Of a DNA stretch of 64,000 bases, positions 1-9,384 are shown one piece after another; within the stretch, counting starts at the first letter, position 1, and each line of letters begins with the position of its first letter. Under the pieces are notes generated by a model. That model ran no database searches. It was not told the origin of the DNA and saw nothing but the letters and a program-made list of their open reading frames with translations. The position numbers were made by a program, and so were the translations under genes. This DNA comes from Streptomyces finlayi (lineage in GTDB: Bacteria > Actinomycetota > Actinomycetes > Streptomycetales > Streptomycetaceae), in contig NZ_CP045702.1 of NCBI RefSeq assembly GCF_014216315.1, forward strand, positions 2,542,001-2,606,000, in the 5' to 3' direction.

Positions 1-813
1 GTTGCCCGACTTCAGGTCCTCGTAGGCGGTCTCGATGGTGGTGTAGTTCTTGAAGATCACACCACCGTTCTTCGCCTTGTCGAGACCCTTGTAGTCGTCG
101 TTGCGGACGACCTTGATCTGCTTCTTGTGGTCCCAGCTCTCGAACTTGTACGCGCCGTTACCGACCGGCTTCTCGCCGGCCGCCTTCGGGTCCGCGTAGA
201 AGGACTCGGGGAGCGGGGAGTAGACCGTGTAGCCCAGCTTGTACGCGAAGTACGGAAGCGGGGTGTCCAGCTCCACCGTGAAGGTGTAGTCGTCCACGAC
301 CTTCAGGCCGGACATGGCGTCGGCCTTCGGCTTGGCGCCTTCCTTCGCGGGGTGCACGTCCGCGTAGCCCTTGATGCCGTCGAACCAGGACGCGTTGGTC
401 TGCGCGTTCGTGATGTTCGCGGCCCAGTTCCACGCCTTGACGTAGGACTCGGCGGTGACCGGGGTCCCGTCGTGGAACTTCCAGTCCTTCTTGAGCTTGA
501 TCGTCCACAGCTTCGAGTCCGTGCTGTCGACCGACTCGGCGTTGATCATCTCAAGCTTGCCGGCCGGGTCGTAGTCGACCAGCTGCGAGAAGATCGCGTC
601 GGTGACGATGCTGCCGTTCGACTCCATCGTGTTGGCCGGCTGCAGCGGGTTCTGCGGCTCACCGACCTCGATGGAGAAGATGCCGTTCGGGTCGACAGCG
701 CCCTTGGCACTGTCCTTACCCTTGTCATTGCCTTCGCCGCCGCCACAGGCAGTCGCGGCCAGGGCGATGATTGCCGCTCCCGCGACCCACTTGGCGCTCT
801 TGGCACCGCGCAT
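1..813 (-). CDS. Oligopeptide ABC transporter substrate-binding lipoprotein (OppA/BldKB-like), partial
   Basis: The first 271 codons are visible; the 3' end lies outside the window. The start at 813 is preceded by a strong AGGAGG. The N-terminus is a lipoprotein signal: two lysines, a hydrophobic stretch and a lipobox ending LAATAC, so Cys23 would be lipidated and the protein tethered outside the membrane. After a Gly/Asp/Lys-rich linker come family-5 solute-binding features, including an IFSQLVDYDPAGK stretch near the N-terminus and the KDWKFHDGTPVTAESY signature near residue 115. The family binds oligopeptides and passes them to DppBC/OppBC-type permeases. The position beside typA resembles, from memory, the bldK oligopeptide importer needed for aerial growth in Streptomyces. 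The permease and ATPase genes would lie to the left, so the exact paralogue is uncertain. Confidence 0.9.
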   Translation of the reverse strand, partial: MRGAKSAKWVAGAAIIALAATACGGGEGNDKGKDSAKGAVDPNGIFSIEVGEPQNPLQPANTMESNGSIVTDAIFSQLVDYDPAGKLEMINAESVDSTDSKLWTIKLKKDWKFHDGTPVTAESYVKAWNWAANITNAQTNASWFDGIKGYADVHPAKEGAKPKADAMSGLKVVDDYTFTVELDTPLPYFAYKLGYTVYSPLPESFYADPKAAGEKPVGNGAYKFESWDHKKQIKVVRNDDYKGLDKAKNGGVIFKNYTTIETAYEDLKSGN

Positions 814-1536
814 GGGTTTCCTCCTCATGAGTCCACTTTTGACTAGCAATAGGGACACTGGAGAGATCTACCGACACCCCTGACGGTGATCGACTCAGTG
901 CCCCGAGTGTGCTCGTGAGTCGGCACTCCCCACAGTGCGTGACCCATTGACCCGAGCTCAATGGAGCCAACTATTGGGTACGCCCAGGCTGTAAACCACA
1001 CTTAAAGGGTCTCGGTTTGACAACATCACCAGGGGCCGTGTGACCGAAATCCGGACAAATTGATCCTAGACAGACACCCCCGAAACGGACCCTTAACACA
1101 TGTTCCGGAGAGTGAAGCCCGATATCCGGACACCCTGGTTACGAAAAGCAGTTGCAACCCCACCCGTCAACAGCGCCCAGACACTTCGATCGAACAGCGT
1201 TGATGTCCCGGGGACAAGCCGCCCCTGCTCGTTCCGGGTCGGCACCCTACTTGGCGGCCAAAGACGTGCCAGTCAAAGCTGCTTGGTCACTGCCAGCAGT
1301 ACTTCTTCTTCGGTGCGGCCGTAGTGCCTAGCGCGGAAGATTTGCTGTGTTGTGACGTAACGCACGTTCCGGATGTGTGGATGGAGTACTCCTGCCCATC
1401 CAGGCTCACGGACCCCACGGGGCCACCTCGGGTCCGGTTCGCTCAACGAGCGGCGACAGAGGTCGCCCCTGGGCCCGAAGTCGGCTCCGAGGGCTGGGCG
1501 CAACACGCGGAGACCGCCTCGGCAAAGGCGCACTGG
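814..1536. other. Intergenic region, promoter side of the peptide-binding gene
   Basis: No convincing gene is seen in these about 720 bases. The part nearest the lipoprotein gene presumably holds its promoter. Open frames here are short, lack ribosome-binding sites and resemble nothing I recognise. The IS1380-type element begins at its right edge. Confidence 0.5.
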
Positions 1537-1581
1537 CCTCGGTGTTTCACCGTGAATTCCATGAACTGTGACGTTCTGTCA

Positions 1582-1669
1582 CTGCACGCAAAAGGTGCCC
1601 CGTGGCCTGCGATGATCCGGCTTGTTGAGGACTGGATCATGAGCGGGCGGGGGCACCTTTCACGTGCAG
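1582..1669 (+). promoter_or_regulatory. Nested hairpin over the IS1380 transposase start
   Basis: A 20-nt arm at 1582-1601 (CTGCACGCAAAAGGTGCCCC) pairs with 1650-1669 with only two mismatches. Inside the loop, ATGATCC (1612-1618) pairs with GGATCAT (1634-1640). The distal arm covers the probable GTG start at 1664. Such a structure would hide the start in any transcript entering from outside the element. Confidence 0.7.
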
Positions 1670-2470
1670 GGTAGCGAGTGGGCACCCGGTCTGGCGATGT
1701 CGGGGGACGGGAAGGGACAGGCCGGGCATGTGGGCGGGGTGCATCTGCGGCTGCTGGCGGAGCGCACGGGCCTGACCGGGGAACTGTCGGCGGCGCTGGC
1801 CCGGCCGGGGTTCGTGCCGCTGCACGACCGGGGGCAGGTCATGGTCGACCTCGCGGCCGCGATCACCCTGGGCGCAAGGCGCATCCGAGACATCCGGCAA
1901 CTGGAACACCAGCGGCCCGTCTTCGGCCCTGTCGCCTCCCATCCCGCCGCGTGGCGGACACTGAAGGAACTCGACGAACTCGCCCGGGCCCGGACCGGGC
2001 GGGCCCGGGCGGCAGTACGCCGCCGCGTCTACGAACTGCTCCGCAAGCGGCCCGAGGGCTTTCCCGAGGTCGAGGTCGAAGGGGTGCCGCTGACGGGCTG
2101 GACCGTGATCGACAGTGACGGGACGCTGATCCCCGCGCCGTCGGAGAAGGAAGGAGCCCACGGCACCCACAAAGGCTTCCTCGGACACCACATATTCGTC
2201 GCCACATGCGACAACACCGGCGAACAGCTCGCCGCGACGCTCCACACGGGCAACGTCAGAGCCAACGACGCGGCAGCTGGTTCCAGCTCCTCGCCCTGGA
2301 CGGCGAGCTCGCCAAGGCCACCCCGAAGACCCTGCGCTACCGCATCCTCCACGTCCCCGCCCGCCTCGTGCGCGGCCAGCGAAAACGCCGCCTGAAACTC
2401 CCCGACACCTGGCCCTGGGCCACGGCGATCATCCGCGCCTTCGAACGGATCCTCGCCTGCCCCACCCCAC
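1664..2470 (+). pseudogene. IS1380-family transposase, central deletion
   Basis: The N-terminal part reads in one frame up to about 2275. It holds the first catalytic region (VIDSDGTLIPAPSEKEGAHG) and the conserved NVRANDAA stretch. The reading then jumps frame and resumes with FQLLALDGELAKATPKTLRY and the basic stretch ending KLPDTWPWATAIIRAFERI, which is the C-terminus of the same family. Some 200 residues, including the other catalytic acidic residues, are missing, so the product cannot be active. The exact 3' limit of homology is approximate. Confidence 0.8.
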
Positions 2471-2764
2471 CTGACCAGCACGAACGACCTCATCGAGCAT
2501 CGAGAGGAGGCTCACCCGCAAGCTCCGGGACCGTGGAACCCGGCGTCATCCGGTACGACAGCCGACGCGCTCCCCTGACCGGAACCGTCCCCGGACAGGG
2601 ATCAACACGGCATCACGGACGCGAGACCAACCGGACGTCGCCGTGAAACAACGAGGCTGGCCGTTACGGAAAGGAAAGAGCTGCTTCGTTTGAGACGTCG
2701 GAACAAGGAGCCGTTTCCAACCTGACGGGTGGTTGGACGGGCGACCCCGGCGGTGGGCATGAAG

Positions 2765-2818
2765 AAAGCTCCTGGTAGACGGGTTCACGACCAAGATCAC
2801 CAGTCCGCCAGGAGCTTT
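2765..2818 (+). promoter_or_regulatory. Hairpin sequestering the IS5 transposase ribosome-binding site
   Basis: AAAGCTCCTGG (2765-2775) is the exact complement of CCAGGAGCTTT (2808-2818), with further pairing (GAC/GTC, GGT/ACC) in the loop. The distal arm contains the AGGAG Shine-Dalgarno for the GTG start at 2822. Transcripts reading in from outside would fold this and hide the ribosome-binding site. Confidence 0.75.
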
Positions 2819-2821
2819 CGC

Positions 2822-3574
2822 GTGCTTGTCTACCCGTCCGGCATAGATCTGTCCAGCCGCACCCTGCAACACCTCTCCGGTCTCCTCGCAGGCCACCGCC
2901 GTCGCATCGGCTCCCGGTGGCGTCGCCTGACCTGTGGCCGGCAGGCCCTGCTCGTCCTGGCCCACCTGCGCTGCGGCGACACCTACGCCCGCCTCGCAGC
3001 AGGTTTCCGTGTCGGGATCGCGACGGTCTACCGGTACATACGCGAGGCCGTCGACCTCCTGGCCGCCCTCGCGCCCACGCTGGAACAGACCATGACGTCG
3101 GTGCGGAAGAAGGCGTACGTGATCCTCGACGGCACCGTGCTGCCAATCGACCGCATCGCCGCCGACCAGCCCTACTACTCGGGGAAGAAGAAGCACCACG
3201 GGATGAACGTGCAGGTTCTCGCGGATCCAGCCGGCCGTCTGATCTGGGCCTCGGACGCGCTACCCGGAGCCGTGCACGATCTGACCGCGGCCCGGACCCA
3301 CGGCATTCCCGCCGCTCTCGCCGCCGACGACATCAAGTGCGGGGCCGACAAGGCGTATCAGGGCGCGGGCCCTGCTGTCCGCGTCCCGTTCCGGGGCAAG
3401 AACCTGCGCGGCTGGCGTCGCCGTCACAACCGCGATCACGCCAAGATCCGCAGCATCGGCGAACGCGCCATGGCCACCCTCAAATGCTGGCGGCTCCTGA
3501 GGAAGCTCCGTTGCAGTACCACCCGGATCACCGCCGTCGTCCGTGCCGTCGTCGCCCTCGAACTCGCAACCTGA
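2822..3574 (+). CDS. IS5-family transposase
   Basis: A 250-residue DDE transposase. The GTG at 2822 is preferred because AGGAG lies 8 bases upstream and family members begin at VLVYPSGIDLSSRTL; an in-frame upstream extension runs through the hairpin. Residues 40-85 hold a helix-turn-helix-like segment (HLRCGDTYARLAAGF). The catalytic core shows YVILDGTVLPIDRIA, then a GKKKHHGMNVQVLADP strand, then CGADKAYQGAG with the second Asp, and finally the IGERAMATLKCWRLLRK region that carries the Glu. The C-terminus ends one base before the right inverted repeat. No frameshift or internal stop is seen, so the element could be active. Confidence 0.9.
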   Translation: MLVYPSGIDLSSRTLQHLSGLLAGHRRRIGSRWRRLTCGRQALLVLAHLRCGDTYARLAAGFRVGIATVYRYIREAVDLLAALAPTLEQTMTSVRKKAYVILDGTVLPIDRIAADQPYYSGKKKHHGMNVQVLADPAGRLIWASDALPGAVHDLTAARTHGIPAALAADDIKCGADKAYQGAGPAVRVPFRGKNLRGWRRRHNRDHAKIRSIGERAMATLKCWRLLRKLRCSTTRITAVVRAVVALELAT

Positions 3575-3640
3575 TCAGGATGGAAAAGGCTCAAGGAACC
3601 GCATCCTTCGTCGCCATGAATGAGGTGATGCAATGCACAA

Positions 3641-3700
3641 GTGCAGGTGCAGGTGCAGGTGCAGGTGCAGGTGCAGGTGCAGGTGCAGGTGCAGGTGCAG
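3641..3700. repeat. (GTGCAG)10 hexanucleotide microsatellite
   Basis: Ten perfect, uninterrupted copies of GTGCAG. The repeat is not inside a recognisable gene; reading through it gives alternating dipeptides (Gly-Ala, Val-Gln) or a Cys-Thr run on the other strand. Perfect arrays of this length are prone to slippage. Confidence 0.95.
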
Positions 3701-4451
3701 TCTGACATTAGCGACGCAAAAGAGTCACCGGAAATGACTCCGCGGCTTCGATATGCCTGCCTGTGTCGGCTACTCGGCCCGCTCGGCGTCTGGATGATGG
3801 CCCAACCTTCAGCCTGCGAACGGGGCCCGGCTGAGGGATGCAATACTGCTCCGCACTATCCTGCATATGCGCATGCCCAGGAACAGCGAAGTGTGCGGGC
3901 AACCGTGCCACGGGGTTCGAGCGGACTCGTCAGCACTGTTTGTCGACCCCGCCAGAACACATCGACCAAACCCCTGCTCGGTAGGGTCGGCGGCTTTCCA
4001 TCGCAGATTCCGTCGCCACGAGTTAGGGCAGGAAAGGATGTGAGGGCGACTCCACATGTGAGACGATCTGCACGCTGCCGGATAGGCGGCATACGTTCGA
4101 CTCCTCGCCGTGCGGGCCGCAGGAGAGATGCTCCCGGCGAGTTACGCGAGAGCTTTGCTGCGCTCTCGAGAGCAAGCATGAGAATGAGACCATCAATCTT
4201 AACCTGATAAAGCTGCCTCCCCGAAGGGAAGACACGAATTTTCATTCCGCTGGAAGCGTTCCACCTCTCAGACCTCAACGTCAGTCGACACTTCGATCAG
4301 GGAATCGTCGACTCATGTGGCATACCAAACCTGCGGCTCGTGCACTGACAACACCCGCGTCATCGTCGCACGAGCGCGGGCGGGAAAGGCAGCAAATTCT
4401 GTGGAGCGCCGGCTCAAGCCACGATGCCCCTGCTCCACTGGCAAGCCTGAT
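3701..4451. other. Gene-poor, comparatively AT-rich stretch
   Basis: No credible gene in about 750 bases. Base use is less GC-rich than the core genes. Short open frames on both strands have no ribosome-binding sites or recognisable motifs. It is probably remnant accessory DNA within the insertion-sequence island. Confidence 0.5.
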
Positions 4452-4491
4452 GCCGTGTGGCCGGTCACGGCAACGTGACCGGCCACACGGC
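4452..4491 (-). terminator. Perfect 18-bp hairpin with GCAA tetraloop
   Basis: GCCGTGTGGCCGGTCACG (4452-4469) and its exact reverse complement (4474-4491) flank the loop GCAA, a stabilising GNRA-type loop. It lies about 115 bases beyond the stop of the secreted-protein gene on the minus strand and is the likeliest terminator for it. No U-tract follows, as is common in actinobacteria. Confidence 0.7.
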
Positions 4492-4604
4492 CAACGGCGA
4501 GGCCTCGCACGAGGAGCCATAAGGCCGCCGCCGCTTAGCAAGCCGGACCGCTTCGTAGGCGTCCACACATCCCCGGCGCGCGGGATAGTGTCGGAGAAAA
4601 TATT

Positions 4605-5078
4605 TTAGGTGTTGGTTCCGTCAGCCCTGAAGCGGAATCCGGCCGTGTTGCACTTGGAGTACAGGCCCGTGTCGCCGTCATAGAGGCATGCCTGAGCGTA
4701 AATCTCGCTCGACTCGATGTAGTCCTTGTTGCAGACGGCCCATGAGGGAGCGCCATTACTGCTGATGCACACTCCCTGACGGATGAGCTGGCCGCCGCTG
4801 TAATTCCACCACTTGACCGCGACCGACTTACCATCAATCAAACCGTCGAGGAGCCACCATTTATCGCCGTCCGACTGGAAGGCGACCATTGCGTTGTTGT
4901 AGCTTCCGACGGTGCTCTGGTTCCACCAACCCGGCGATTCCCAGGAGGGGCTGACGGACTGCTTGACGGCGTGGTTCGTCTCGTACGTAATCGCCGCCGC
5001 CGGTGAGGCCGTTGCGATACCTACAGTACATATGGCAGCAATGGTACCCGCGGCCTTTATTGCGGAACGAAGCTTCAT
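4605..5078 (-). CDS. Small secreted protein of unknown function
   Basis: 157 residues. Residues 1-29 form a classical Sec signal peptide: KLRSAIK, then a hydrophobic AAGTIAAICTVGIATA core, with probable cleavage after ASPAAA. The mature part is about 130 residues, rich in Trp, Ser, Asn and Tyr (ESPGWWNQSTVGSYNN, DGDKWWLLDG). It has four cysteines (in GVCIS, AVCNK, QACLY, SKCNT) that could form two disulfides, suggesting a compact extracellular beta-rich protein. The start at 5078 has AGGAAGG upstream. I do not recognise the family. It lies alone between insertion sequences in lower-GC DNA, suggesting acquisition by transfer. Confidence 0.75.
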   Translation of the reverse strand: MKLRSAIKAAGTIAAICTVGIATASPAAAITYETNHAVKQSVSPSWESPGWWNQSTVGSYNNAMVAFQSDGDKWWLLDGLIDGKSVAVKWWNYSGGQLIRQGVCISSNGAPSWAVCNKDYIESSEIYAQACLYDGDTGLYSKCNTAGFRFRADGTNT

Positions 5079-5319
5079 CTAGGATCTGCCTTCCTGTTGG
5101 TGAGTTTGCCACTCTTCGCCAATATCACGCATGACAAAGACGCAGAGTCCACGGAGAGGATATGGAGACCGAGAGCAATGCAACCCCCGTCTCCCCAAAC
5201 TCATCCGAAACCACAGTCGGCGCATCGCGCTCGCGCTCTTACCTACTGGTGCGGACACGACAACCATGGCGCTGCGGCCCCTGTTTGTCCATCGCTTTGA
5301 GGGAACCTTGAGGTTTGAG

Positions 5320-6836
5320 GGGTCTTCGAATTTAGTGGGGGTGTGACGATGACGACCTGATGGCTGGTCACCGTCTGTAATGGTCCTGCAGTGTGGGCGC
5401 CCCGGACGCAAGAAGCCCGCAGGCCTTCGTGATCATGGTTGTTCTCTACGCAACCGATCATGAAAACCCACGGGCTTGAGCACTCACGATACCGAGATCA
5501 ACAGCGACGCGACACGACTGCCGGGGCTGGAGGGGGTGAGTGTGATCAAGGTCAAGGACGACGGAGCGGGTGGACCGACGGTGTACGTCGTGACGAGCGA
5601 AGAGTCCGCGAGGGCCTGCCCCTCGTGCGGGGTTTTCGCCACCCGGCTGAAGGACTACCGCACCACCGCCCCGAGACATATGTCCTGTGGCGGGCGTCCG
5701 GTGAGTATCCGCTGGCGCAAGGCACGCTGGCACGCACCGAAGTAGCCTGCGCGCGCGGCTCGTTCACCGAATCGATACGTCAGGTGCCAGCGCGGATGCG
5801 CACCACCAAGGCCCTGCGCCGGGCGGCGGGGGCCGCGGTCTGCGACGGCTCTCGCACCGTGGTGCAGGCCGGCCGCGACCTGCACCTGTCCTGGCCGATC
5901 GTGCAGCGCTGCTTCGAGGACTACGCCGCGAAGGCCCTGCCCGAACAGCCGCCCGCGACCGAAGCGATCGGGATCGACGAGACCCGGCGGGGCAAGCCGG
6001 TGTGGAAACAGAACCCGGACACCGACAAGTGGGAGCTTGTCGCGGACGCCTGGCACATCGGCTTCGTCGACGCCATCGGCGGACGCGGTCTGTTCGGGCA
6101 GGTCGAGGGCCGCAACGCGACACCCGTCACCGACTGGCTGATGGCCCAGCCCGCCGCCTGGCGCGCGCAGGTCCGCTACGTCGCCATCGACCTGTGCTCC
6201 ACCTTCCGCGCCGCGATCCACCGCGCCCTGCCGCACGCGGCCGTGGTCGTCGACTGCTTCCACATCGTCCAGCTCGCCCAGCGCCACCTCGCCGACCTGC
6301 GTCCACGCCTCACCTGGAAGCAGCACGGCCGCCGGTCCCGCAAGGGCGACGGCATCTACACCGTCCGCAAACTCCTGCGCCGCAACAAAGAGGACCTCGG
6401 CCAGGACCAACTCGCCGTCCTCAAGAGCGAGCTGGAGTGCATGGGCACCTACGGCCGACAGATCCACGCGGCCTGGCAGGCCAAGGAACTCCTGCGCGAC
6501 CTGCTGTCCCTCGCCGTCACCCGGACGCACGTCTGCCCTGACCACTCCGCGATCTCCGGCCGCCCGCTACCGCTTCCACGCCCATATCGCCGACCATGCC
6601 CACCTCCCCGAACTCCTCGTACTGGCCGAGACCGTCGAGCAGTGGTGGAACGGCATCGAGACCTACCTGACCACCGGGATCACCAACGCCGCCTCCGAAG
6701 GCAACAACCGCCTCATCAAGCTGGAGGCCCGCAACGCCTTCGGCTTCCGCAACCGAGCGAACCAACGCCTCCGCTCACGCTGCGCGACCACCCGCCGGAG
6801 CCGGCGAGAGGAACACCCCCCTAAATTCGAAGACCC
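5320..6836 (+). mobile_element. ISL3-family insertion sequence with perfect 8-bp target duplication
   Basis: Inverted repeats at 5320-5345 (beginning GGGTCTTCGAATTTAG) and at the right end (6811-6836, the reverse complement of nearly the same sequence) bound a 1517-bp element. The 8 bases before it (5312-5319) and after it (6837-6844) are identical, GGTTTGAG. Eight base pairs is the duplication size known for ISL3 elements. The intact ends and duplication indicate a fairly recent insertion, although the transposase gene is frameshifted. Confidence 0.92.
5413..5477 (+). promoter_or_regulatory. Nested hairpin over the ISL3 transposase start
   Basis: AAGCCCG (5413-5419) pairs with CGGGCTT (5471-5477). 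Inside, TCGTGATC (5427-5434) pairs with GATCATGA (5456-5463) with one wobble, and GGTTG pairs with CAACC around a 9-nt loop. The distal arm overlaps the putative TTG start at 5476. The arrangement parallels those in the two preceding insertion sequences. Confidence 0.6.
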
Positions 6837-6843
6837 GGTTTGA
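5476..6843 (+). pseudogene. ISL3-family transposase, two frameshifts
   Basis: The N-terminal 90 residues include the zinc-finger half CPSCGV and end at a stop after RWRKARWHAPK. One missing base near 5735 explains this: restoring it would give RWHC followed by TEVACARGSFTES, including a finger cysteine. The main frame (about 5750-6550) carries the acidic residues of the DDE domain (IGIDETRRGKPVW, YVAIDLCS, VVVDCFHIVQLAQRHL). A second shift near 6550-6562 returns to the original frame for the C-terminus, containing QWWNGIETYLTTGITNAASE and then GNNRLIK. The stop TGA at 6841 falls in the target duplication. Two independent shifts make activity unlikely. Confidence 0.88.
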
Positions 6844-6983
6844 GTAGTGGCGTATCCACTCAGCGAGAGCGGAGGTGGGGCGTCCATTCAGCTGCTCCCA
6901 CATGGGTGTCTACGTCGCACTCGGCCCTGAAAAAAGGATCCCCGCGCTCGACCCAGGTCACTTTCGCGCCTGCGCACAAAAAA

Positions 6984-7029
6984 GCAAAAAACCCGAGTCA
7001 CCGCTTGCGCGGTGACTCGGGTTTTTTGC
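6984..7029 (-). terminator. Rho-independent terminator of typA
   Basis: A perfect 21-bp stem: GC, six A, then CCCGAGTCACCGC (6984-7004), and its exact complement (7009-7029), around the loop TTGC. Read on the minus strand it begins 45 bases after the typA stop and ends in a T-run. Because both sides carry A/T tracts, it can also stop transcription coming from the insertion-sequence side. Confidence 0.93.
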
Positions 7030-7073
7030 CAGTAAACTTCGCCTTCAGATCGCTCGACCAACTCTGGCCAGCG

Positions 7074-8948
<1,875 letters not shown>

Positions 8949-9303
8949 GGGTGGCTTGCGCTTCTCTCGGATCGTGGGATCAGGCGTCTCAGTCGGTCTC
9001 GAGTCCTCGTACGCCCGCCGGGCGGACACGCCACGGCTAGTCCAATGGTACGGGCCCGGCGCGTCCGGGGCTTCCCGGCCCGATCCGCGAGACCAGGATT
9101 CAGCCGATATTCAGCCGGTATTAAGTCATTACTCGGCTGGTGCACGCCCTGTACGAGGCGCGAAAATTAGTGCTGAGAAACGCAGCAGAACACGAGAAAC
9201 CGTGGGGAAACGCGGGCGAGCTCGGGAGGAAGCCGCGCTCGCCGGTGGGGGGTGTGGGGAGGGGCGAAGGTCGGCGAAGAACCCGGGTCAGGGCATGAAC
9301 CAC

Positions 9304-9334
9304 CTTGCCCGCCGGGGGGACCGGCGGGCAAGGG
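9304..9334 (-). terminator. Terminator of the large solute-binding lipoprotein gene
   Basis: A 13-bp perfect stem, CCTTGCCCGCCGG and its complement, with a 5-nt loop. It begins about 50 bases after the stop codon at 9385 on the minus strand and lies upstream of typA, so the two minus-strand genes are probably separate transcription units. Confidence 0.75.
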
Positions 9335-9384
9335 AATTGAGCTGTTTCTGAGCTTCGGACAGCCCTCGGCGCTGACGTGATCTG

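Larger units (their letters stand above)
1537..2656 (+). mobile_element. IS1380-family element, internally deleted derivative
   Basis: The ends are imperfect inverted repeats: 1537-1560 beginning CCTCGGTGTTTCAC, and 2633-2656, which reads CCTCGTTGTTTCAC in reverse complement (about 19 of 24 positions match). Both sides are flanked by the 4-bp direct repeat CTGG (1533-1536 and 2657-2660), the target-duplication size reported for this family. Full-length members are around 1.6-1.7 kb, but this copy is about 1.12 kb because the middle of the transposase gene is missing. It could still be moved in trans if a full-length relative exists elsewhere in the genome. Confidence 0.8.
2708..3592 (+). mobile_element. 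IS5-family insertion sequence, apparently complete
   Basis: Terminal inverted repeats of about 18 bp are visible: GAGCCGTTTCCAACCTGA at 2708-2725, and at 3575-3592 the reverse complement GAGCCTTTTCCATCCTGA, which differs at two positions. They enclose one intact transposase gene, giving an 885-bp element. AAG precedes the left end and follows the right end, a possible 3-bp target duplication that is too short to be sure of. It sits 51 bp from the IS1380 derivative, so this spot has been hit repeatedly. Confidence 0.85.

Noticed and set aside
1100..1674. Short overlapping open frames upstream of the IS1380 element
   Set aside because: No ribosome-binding sites, signal or family motifs, and mutually overlapping on both strands; 1537 onward belongs to the element.
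3641..3700. CRISPR-like array
   Set aside because: A 6-bp unit with no spacers. The other arrays in the window (10, 12 and 16 bp) also lack spacers, and no cas genes are present.
4080..4130. tRNA-like GTTCGACTCC segment
   Set aside because: The bases flanking the putative T-loop do not form a stem, and no acceptor or anticodon arm can be built.
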